Source: Bursaphelenchus xylophilus
Lineage: Eukaryota > Nematoda > Chromadorea > Rhabditida > Aphelenchoididae
Length of the DNA stretch: 64,000 bases
Assembly: GCA_904066235.2 (NCBI GenBank)
Contig: CAJFCV020000003.1
Span: forward strand, 10,416,001 to 10,480,000
Reading direction: 5' to 3'
The notes beneath the pieces were generated by a model, which was not told the DNA's origin, searched no databases, and saw only the letters and a program-made list of their open reading frames with translations. Shown here piece by piece: positions 58,201-64,000 of the stretch (position 1 is its first letter; each line of letters starts with the position of its first letter). A program made the position numbers and the translations under genes.

Positions 58201-58665
58201 TGCTAGTCGGTACTTTGCAGTAATAATCGAGATTTTTTGTCTGAAAGTTCTGGGAAATTTGGATTTTTTTTCGAATTTTTGAAATGAAAATTTTCAGCTT
58301 CATTTCTATTGCAGATGACAACACTTCTACAAAAAATATTTTTTTTTTCAGTGCGAAATTGAAAAAGGAACGGCCAAAAAGTGTTTTCCTCTCTGACCGC
58401 CCTCCGTATTTCGCCTACTCTCTCGTCAGCAAAGGTCGTTGAATATCTTGGCTGCCTCTGCTAGCAGTGAGCTCAAATTTCCAGGAATTTGTGTGCGGCA
58501 GAGACATTACCCATGACCGAAATTTAAAGAAAATCTGAGCGTCTAACTTCGAGCATTTCCAACAGCATTACCCCCAAGAGTAACAAAGTTTTTTTCTTGT
58601 CAAACCTGATTCATTGGGGCCCTCCGGGCACCCAGCAGATGCATCCCAGCATTGGCCACATCCAT
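49235..58665 (-). CDS. SLC26/SulP-family anion transporter with C-terminal STAS domain
   Basis: Sixteen exons in transcript order: 58665-58606, 57884-57584, 57543-57433, 56963-56791, 56573-56412, 56372-56217, 55542-55387, 55334-55104, 54519-54406, 54323-54246, 54165-54070, 53308-53199, 53070-52885, 52092-51978, 50436-50144 and 49418-49235, giving 841 residues. This is a plasma-membrane exchanger of anions such as sulfate, chloride or bicarbonate. Family landmarks are YWVPKYDLNKDFIGDLYSG, GLAFSFLSGLPPVCGLYT, SDALIYSTGFGLLTIIFRAQ and, in the STAS domain, VCIIDFSSVPTIDTAGLEAM. Exon 6 (52 residues, with NRT and NFT sequons) forms a loop longer than usual. The start at 58665 is the first in-frame ATG before a good donor, but the frame stays open upstream without a clear acceptor, so the N-terminus is uncertain. 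A tRNA gene lies in the last intron. Confidence 0.93.
49578..49649 (-). tRNA. tRNA-Gln (anticodon TTG)
   Basis: The 72-base minus-strand sequence folds as a full cloverleaf. The acceptor GGTTCCA pairs with TGGGACC, the A box reads TGGTGTAGCGG, the anticodon stem GGACT closes the loop TTGAATC region with anticodon TTG, and the B box reads AGTTCGAATCT. It lies in the last intron of the SLC26 gene, on the same strand, with its own internal pol III promoter. Confidence 0.95.
50490..51059. mobile_element. ~450 bp TNA-type MITE copy, partly duplicated, in SLC26 intron
   Basis: The right end CTTTCCCTG followed by TTA is intact, and the left end is decayed (GTTTCAACTGCGACGC). The GAGAGCGGTCAGAGAG block appears twice. 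A further fragment lies at about 51190-51375. Confidence 0.7.
51405..51842. mobile_element. GGCTCC/GGAGCC-rich inverted-repeat element in SLC26 intron
   Basis: The ends are inverted copies of AGAGATTGC-ACGG (left AGAGATTGCACGGTC, right GCCGTGGCAATCTCT). The inner flanks are runs of CTCCGG/GGAGCC words that pair with each other, around an AT-rich centre. Confidence 0.7.
53432..53580. mobile_element. Palindromic MITE copy in SLC26 intron
   Basis: Ends CAATCTGTCGGGAAAATAAT and TCATTATTTTCCCGACAGAC, with the family interior (GGCAAAATCAAATTAATTTT). Confidence 0.8.
53808..53965. mobile_element. Variant palindromic MITE with unrelated interior
   Basis: The ends CGGTCGGGAAAATAATGTGG and CCACATTATTTTCCCGACAG match the TA-flanked family for the outer part. 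The interior (CCGCGGCTAGCCGTCACAAA region) is unrelated to that of the other copies and is itself palindromic. Confidence 0.7.
54600..54940. mobile_element. Fragment of the ~450 bp MITE in SLC26 intron
   Basis: Landmarks TGACAGGAAAAGTTCTCCAA at the left and the GACCGCTCTGTGTTCC region are present. The right end is lost. Confidence 0.6.
55620..55981. mobile_element. ~450 bp TNA-type MITE copy, right end intact, in SLC26 intron
   Basis: The right end TACTTCCCCTG is followed by TGA. The GAGAGCGGTCAGAAAG block and the ATCTGAGCGTCG block are present. The left end is not recognisable. Confidence 0.7.
57941..58085. mobile_element. Palindromic MITE copy in first SLC26 intron
   Basis: Ends TCAGTCCGTCGGGAAAATAA and TTATTTTCCCGACAGCCTGA, TA-flanked. 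A fragment of another copy (left end only) is at about 57053-57090. Confidence 0.85.
58114..58560. mobile_element. ~450 bp TNA-type MITE copy in first SLC26 intron
   Basis: TTA followed by CAGGGGAAGTGCTCGTAGTG at the left. All internal landmarks are present, and the right end is decayed at about 58555. Confidence 0.75.
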
Positions 58666-58878
58666 CGAAGCAAAGGACGCCCTCGAGGCAACACGCCGCG
58701 GTCGTGGAGTCTCCAGGTTGGCCACGTTGACGAGAAAAGTGGGAAACAAGAGAAGAATGTATAAATGAGTAGCAGATTGTAGTTGGACCTCTTGGTGAGG
58801 GCACAGTGGATGTGTTTGGAAGCTATAAAATGAGGAGTTTTGGGCGAAAAATGATGTTCAAAAAATGGGGAATTCAAA

Positions 58879-59058
58879 GCACAGTGCAATTTTTTGTGTC
58901 AAAAGTTGCGCACGGTGCGAAAAAATATTGTGCAGTCCAAGACAAATTTCTGACTGCACAGTGCAATTTTTATGTGATGAAAAATGCTGCACTGTGCGGT
59001 AAAAAAAGCTGAACAACATTGCACAGTGCGGCTCGAAGAAATTTTAAACGCACAGTGC
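58879..59058. repeat. Left array of GCACWGTGC palindromes, ~31 bp spacing
   Basis: Palindromes start at 58879, 58910, 58956, 58989, 59021 and 59050, with a degenerate unit near 58930. Steps are 31, 46 (spanning the degenerate unit), 33, 32 and 29. The block 58921-59060 is a direct repeat of 60001-60145. Confidence 0.85.
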
Positions 59059-59100
59059 AAAAAAATTTTTTGAAATGTAGTTGAAATACGATGCCAGTAA

Positions 59101-59991
59101 CAAGGGCTCGGCAAAACCTCGTCCCCTGGTTTCTTCTTGAAACATATACCATTTGAAAGAGCGCAAAAAACTGGTCTAAGATCACCTTCAATTAGCTGCT
59201 AAGATTCACTTACGTGCTAGCTAGCGGACTTTTTTTTCAAAATTCCCAATTAGACTTTGGGAACCTTTTCTTCTGAGATGCCAACGAGATCGAATAATCA
59301 CTTTTCATACAAATATTAGTCACCTATGACATTTGAGGCTTCAATCAAGATCAAAAAACATAAAGTTTTGTCCGAGCTTGAAACTCTCAGGTCGATGCCC
59401 TCAACGAGTGATTAGGCGATGTTTTAGGTCTTGTCACCCGAGTCATACTAGGAGGTTTCAAACATGTATACCGTTTTCAGGCTCGTTTTTCACGTACTGT
59501 CCGTAAATGGGCATTCCTGGCAAAAAATATTAAAAACCGTTGAAAGTTTCGACCATCTTGGATGCCCACTGCAGGGTCAAAGACACCTATATCACAAGAA
59601 ATTTAAAAACCTGTCGATTTTTCTAGTAAAACTAATCTAGGGTACCCCAAAAATCAATTTAAAATTAAAGACTAGATGCTAGCCTTCTTCATTCCATAAT
59701 AGCCAAAAAAAATCCAAAAATTCAAAAGAGGATTCGAACCTAGTCCGCCTTGTAAAGCGCCTTACCCCACTAGGCCACCGAAGCACTGCTTCGCCGTGCT
59801 TTTGAAATCGATTCCTTTTGTTTTCTTGAAAGAAGGGTGAGACTGGCTTAGAACTAAAAAATGCTCGCTAGCTAGTATGTAAGAGAATCTTAGCAGCTAA
59901 TTAAAGGTGATCCTAGACCAGTTTTTTACGCTCTTTCAAATGGTATATGTTTCAAGAAGAAACCAGGGGACGAGGTTTTGCCGAGCCCTTG
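59101..59991. mobile_element. 0.9 kb TNA-type foldback element, TAA duplication, with tRNA-like sequence
   Basis: Inverted ends CAAGGGCTCGGCAAAACCTC are flanked by TAA (59098-59100, 59992-59994). The arms share TTTGAAAGAGCG and AATTAGCTGC with the element at 25978-27234, so both belong to one superfamily. It separates the two palindrome arrays. Confidence 0.88.
59718..59785 (-). other. tRNA-like sequence (pseudogene) inside foldback element
   Basis: On the minus strand TGGCCTAGTGGGG resembles an A box and GGTTCGAATCC is a perfect B box, with TTTACAA in the anticodon-loop position. The stems do not pair properly, so a working tRNA is unlikely. Confidence 0.6.
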
Positions 59992-60006
59992 TAAGGCAAA
60001 AATATT

Positions 60007-60227
60007 GCACAGTGCAGCCCAAGACAAATTTCTGACTGCACAGTGCGACCTTTTTATGTGGAAAAAATACTGCACTGTGCAGTAAAAACTGAAACACAGT
60101 GCACAGTGCGGCTCAAAAAAATTTCTAACTGCACAGTGCAAAAAATCGAAGGCCTCGATGCACCGTGCAAATTTCAAAAAAATCGCCCGCACAATGCAAT
60201 GACTTTCGGTTAATTTTTGCACCGCGC
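60007..60227. repeat. Right array of eight regularly spaced GCACNGTGC palindromes
   Basis: Units start at 60007, 60038, 60072, 60101, 60131, 60160, 60189 and 60219. Steps are 31, 34, 29, 30, 29, 29 and 30. The first five are exact GCACWGTGC. The last three drift (GCACCGTGC, GCACAATGC, GCACCGCGC). Spacers are unique and AT-rich apart from similarity to the left array. Confidence 0.9.
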
Positions 60228-61394
60228 GGCTCAAAAAATGTATCGAGAATGTCAAAAACAAAAGAAATCGTAAAGTCACTGCTTAGCTTCTCCTTTTACA
60301 AAAAATGTAATAATTTGCCCGACATTTTAAAACAGATTAATCTATTTACATTTGAGGGCCCGAAACTCAAGGTATTAAAAGTCACGAAAAAATGAACGCA
60401 GTGATTAAACGAATGGATAACAAGAGGAATTAAGCGTATTAAATTGCCAGAACTCTTGGAAACTTTGGCTTTTTGCTGGAATTACGGGGGATTTGTGATG
60501 AATAATGTATTGTAAAAAGATAAATGCTGATGTAAATGTTACGTAAATGGCAGCAAAAATTTTTTTGAGGTTTGAAAATAATTCTTTTTTCTTTTAGAGA
60601 ACGTACAAGCCTCACATGACTCAAAATTACTCAAAAATCAAAAAATTTTCAAAATTTTGGGTCCCACCACGAAAACCTGAAATCTCCCAAAATTGAAAAA
60701 TTAGGTTGAAACAAGTTACACGGCCACTGAAAACACGGCTAAAGATTGTTTTTAACAATTTTAACACTCTCAGTTTACAAATACCCTTAAAAATCCCCCT
60801 CAAATCTCTAATTACACACCAAAAAACGGCCCAATTTGCTTCCTCCGCTCCCGGCCAGAAATCTCTTACAAATGCCTGAGAGTTGTCAAGGTGCTGGATT
60901 ATACGGGATTAACACATTTGCGGTCCTCAAATTATCTTTTGTCATCCCTCGAAGCGAATATTTTTCGGATGTTCAATTAATTTGGCGTTGAATCGTAGCC
61001 GAAATGAACGTGAAATTGAGTGAAAATAAATTGTAATGACTAATTAGAATAGCGGGAGTAAGTTACAACATCTAAAATTGTCTCTGGAATTTCTGGTTTT
61101 TGAGCACTGTGCGAAATTTTTCAAGGCCGAAAAGGTGTTGTAAATTCAAAAATTTCAAAAATTTTTTGGTAAAAGCAATGTCATCAAGGCTCATTGAAGT
61201 TTTTAAAATGCAAAATACGCCAAGAATGTTCCTTATTTTCACAAAAATCTCAAAATTTCCCTCTGCACTGTGCGAACTTCAAAAATTTCGTTTTTTTCGC
61301 AAATTCCAACAAAAAATCAATAAAAATTTTAATCAATAATCTTATCAAAATATATTACAAGCCTACACTGTTCCATATTCATCAACAATATTCA

Positions 61395-62777
61395 CTATTC
61401 AAAGACAAAAATGGGTTTTTTCTTGGCTTGAAGTCCAATCCCCAGCACTTCTTTATACTCTCCAAGGCGATGTTCCGTGTACGGAGCCGGCTTGATTCCA
61501 CCATTTATGAACAAATCAGCCAACACCTGATACATTCTCTTCCTTTCTGCGAGATTCTCCGGGACCGTGTACCAATGGGACATCCAAAATCCGCGAAGCG
61601 AGATATCCTTGAAGATCAGAGGTCCGGTTGGAGTTTGAGTGGGTTGTTTGGACATCCCACCGTACGTGACCATGCATCCCTGATCCGTGAGGGTTCTACA
61701 CAGTTGGAATGAGGATTTGCCACCAACACAGTTCAGGGCGAGACGAACATTCGAGATTTCTCGGATATTTTTGGCCAGCTGTCAAGTGTAATATAAATTA
61801 ATGTCAAAAATCATAAATTTCCACAAATTTTGACAATTTCATGGTTATAGCTAGTAAATTTATAACTTCTCACCTCTTCTTCAGTATACACCACATCCGC
61901 TCCGAGTTGTTTGAGGTCATTTTTGAGGTCTTGAATATCAGGTCTCTCACGAACAATATTGATCGATTTCCAACCAAAAACCCGGCACAACTGGAATAAA
62001 ACGAGATAATCAGAGCAACAAAGACCCCTACTATTTACTACAGACCAAAAAAATCTCAAAATCCCCATACCTGTATGACAAATCGGCCGACCGCGGAATT
62101 GGCGCCATTTTGAATTACAGTATCCCCTTTCTGAAGTTTCACAAAGTCATGGAGCATTCTGTAGGCCGTCGGAGGGTTGACTTGGAACGTTGATGCGTGT
62201 ATATGATTCAACTTTGGGTCCAATGGGAACATTTCATCTTCACCATGAATTGAGTGGGTGCGCCAGGTTCCCAGGCCGGATTGTGATGGTATAACAAGGT
62301 CTCCGGGTTTGAAAACAGAAACTTTGGGGCCAACCTAAAGTAGCAAACTTTTAAAAACATATTTATCACTTCTTTTCAATTTTAAATTTACTCAATTTGA
62401 GTCCCACCACGAAAACCTGAGCATCCAAGAAACCCTTAAATTCACGGTCAAATTCAAAGCCTAGTAATTTTACGACCTTTTTACAGCCTCACCTTCTCAA
62501 CCGTAGCACTTCCTTCGTTTCCAGCGATCGCCGGAAGCTTCGGTTTTACCGGATATACACCTTGAAGTTGATTGATGTCGGCCGGGTTGACTGGCGCGGC
62601 ATTCCACCGGATTTGCACTTCATTAGGCCCTAGGCTATCTGGGAGTTCAAATTCTTGTAGTTTGACGACCTCTGCGGGATCTCCATAGCCTTCGTAGACC
62701 AATTTCTTGGCCGTCAAAGATCTGGTCGATAACAATATTCTACCGGAAAAGCGCTGTTTACAGATGTTTCTGATCAT
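61395..62777 (-). CDS. mecr-1: Mitochondrial 2-enoyl thioester reductase (MECR/Etr1)
   Basis: Exons in transcript order read 62777-62493, 62334-62071, 61990-61874 and 61778-61395, giving 349 residues, close to the animal enzyme. It is the NADPH-dependent reductase of the last step of mitochondrial (type II) fatty-acid synthesis, which supplies the lipoic-acid precursor. The start MIRNICKQRFSGRILLSTRS is a basic, Ser/Arg-rich presequence for mitochondrial import. The medium-chain reductase fold is marked by NPADINQLQGVYPV (with the catalytic Tyr), AIAGNEGSA, the nucleotide-binding segment VIQNGANSAVGRFVIQ and INIVRERPDIQDL, and ALNCVGGKSS. The gene lies 180 bp downstream of the SR-protein gene on the same strand, with an acceptor 29 bases before the ATG, so it is probably the downstream cistron of an operon. 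Confidence 0.95.
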
Positions 62778-62805
62778 TATTGAGCTTTGGCAAGTCTTTT
62801 TATAC

Positions 62806-62928
62806 TCTAAACATCCCAAAAATATAGTGAAATCAATAAAAAATTGACAAATTTGACAACTTTGCCTAGTACAATATTGGGGATGCAACCTCAATCAAGG
62901 TCTTTGTTTGATAAATAACACGTTTATT
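62806..62928 (-). promoter_or_regulatory. Operon-type intercistronic region: poly(A) signal and trans-splice acceptor
   Basis: On the minus strand AATAAA at 62928-62923 follows the SR-protein stop by about 30 bases, and a GATGTTTAG acceptor ends at 62807, before mecr-1. The expected cleavage-to-acceptor distance is about 100 bases, the spacing of nematode operons with SL2-type splicing. This is inferred from position only. Confidence 0.65.
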
Positions 62929-62956
62929 TATATGCTTGAACAAAGTTAATTTAAGA

Positions 62957-64000
62957 TCATTTGGCGAGGCTGGCCTTCTCCAGGAGTCTTCGGCGGAGCT
63001 CGGCTTCCTCTTCTTCGAGGCTGGTCGGAGAGCTTTTTCGCTCTTTTTTCGACTTTTTCGGAGTTGGGGAGCGACTGGAGTGCTTGCTTTTCTTACTCTG
63101 CAACAAAATACATCATAATTACAACAAAAAATCAAACTTTTTATATAAAATTTTAGTAAAATCAATCAAAATTTTCAATAAATACCTAAAATCACAGCAA
63201 ATTTTTCAAAAAATCTCAAACTTTGAGATAATACAGAAGGTATACTAATTATAAATTTATTAACTCACCTTTTTAGGACTCTTTGATCGACTTCTCTTCT
63301 TTTCCTTGCGTTCTTTATCCCTATCCTTATCTTTTGATGAGTTCTTTGAGGATTTTCGCTCGTCCTTTTCACTAGAACGATCCTTTCTATCTCGGTCTCT
63401 ATCCCTTTCTGAATCCCGATCTCTGTCTCCATCTCGATCTCGTCTTCTGTCTCTATCCCTATCAGAACGGTCGCGGGATCGACTTCTTCTCCTTCTCGGT
63501 GACCTAAAGTAATATAATTAAAATCAACCCATCCTTTCCAAATTCTCACCGGCTTTTTCTGTCACGATCACCCTCTCGGCTTCTTCTTGGACTTCGTTCT
63601 CGCTCCCGGTCTCTGGAGCGTCTGGGACTTCGCGAAGACCTTCTTCTTGGTGATGGGGACCGTCTTTTGCTGCCGGAACGTCCGGATGCTGGGGAATAAC
63701 CTCTTCCTAAATACAGAATAACCAATAATAAGAAAAGTGCTTACCGATTTCAGCAGCTTCTCTGCCCTCATTTTGTCGAATTGCTTCTTCGACCTCTTCC
63801 AAGGCTTGATTTGCCGTTTTTTGCTTGGGTTTTATAATCGCAACTCTCGAATGTTGAATTCTAAAAGGCAAAAGACTTATTACACCTGCTACAAACTATA
63901 CTCAACAATAAATCCATAAAAAATCCCAAAAACAAACTAAAATTATCTTACTTTAGAGCTCTGCCGTTGTAGTCAATCCCATTATTCTGCAAGGCCAACG
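62957..64000 (-). CDS. rsp-7: SR-type splicing regulator, SREK1/RSP-7-like, 3' part
   Basis: Exons in transcript order read 64000-63952 (runs off the window), 63860-63745, 63706-63550, 63503-63269 and 63097-62957. The first visible residues (NNGIDYNGRALKIQHSRVAI) are the end of an RRM. The following IIKPKQKTANQALEEVEEAI matches the block HSNVAIVKPPEMTPQAAAKE of the SREK1 family and is the reason for that name. The rest is an RS domain: RSPRR, RERERSPRRS, then a long run of RD/RDRD and KS repeats, ending in an acidic helix EEEEAELRRRLLEKASLAK. Such proteins act in the nucleus in splice-site choice. The RRM core is outside the window, so the assignment rests on the linker and tail. It is likely co-transcribed with mecr-1. 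Confidence 0.85.

Larger units (their letters stand above)
58666..61394. other. Intergenic region between SLC26 and mecr-1
   Basis: This is the upstream side of the SLC26 gene and the 3' side of mecr-1. It contains two GCACWGTGC arrays, a foldback element between them and two single palindromes at 61103 and 61265. No coding exon is recognised. About 60600-61060 is plain AT-rich sequence. Confidence 0.6.

Noticed and set aside
60007..60227. CRISPR array
   Set aside because: The repeats are only 9 bp, drift in sequence, lie in an intron-rich animal genome and have no cas genes nearby. I report it as a palindrome array.

Overview
This is a stretch of nematode nuclear genome. The genes have many short introns with the worm acceptor TTTCAG, several start codons sit a few bases after an acceptor (the layout of spliced-leader trans-splicing), two genes are spaced like a worm operon, and every recognisable protein has its closest family match among animal or nematode proteins. 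The species cannot be told from the window. I assembled the gene models by hand from reading frame, splice sites and family motifs. In each model the exon lengths sum to whole codons.

Layout. 985-4664 (+): 3' part of O-GlcNAc transferase. 6120-8006 (+): a SAC3D1-type SAC3/GANP-domain protein. 8866-10414 (-) and 13686-15693 (-): two paralogous secreted lipocalin-like genes that share intron phase. 17341-25159 (-): a 13-exon metabotropic glutamate receptor. 25.2-49.2 kb: a repeat-filled gene desert. 49235-58665 (-): a 16-exon SLC26-type anion transporter with a STAS domain and a tRNA-Gln(TTG) inside its last intron. 61395-62777 (-): mitochondrial 2-enoyl thioester reductase (mecr-1). 62957-64000 (-): the 3' part of an SREK1/RSP-7-like SR protein, probably the upstream cistron of an operon with mecr-1.

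The genes do not form one pathway. They cover nuclear O-GlcNAc signalling, SAC3-family biology, extracellular lipid binding, glutamate signalling, anion transport, mitochondrial fatty-acid synthesis and splicing.

The space between and inside genes is dominated by miniature inverted-repeat and foldback DNA transposons. They include a ~450 bp family and larger foldbacks with TNA target duplications (PIF/Harbinger-like), a ~140-160 bp TA-flanked family, a 1.2 kb palindrome flanked by CCACG, a 1.4 kb palindrome flanked by CTG, and a 1.9 kb palindrome whose two arms each carry a tRNA-like sequence.

The most unusual signal is a 9-bp palindrome, GCACWGTGC, present about forty times. It occurs in pairs or arrays spaced about 31 bp apart, mostly in introns and gene flanks. 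Many pairs would fold into ~40 nt hairpins, and two arrays near 58.9-60.2 kb hold six and eight units.
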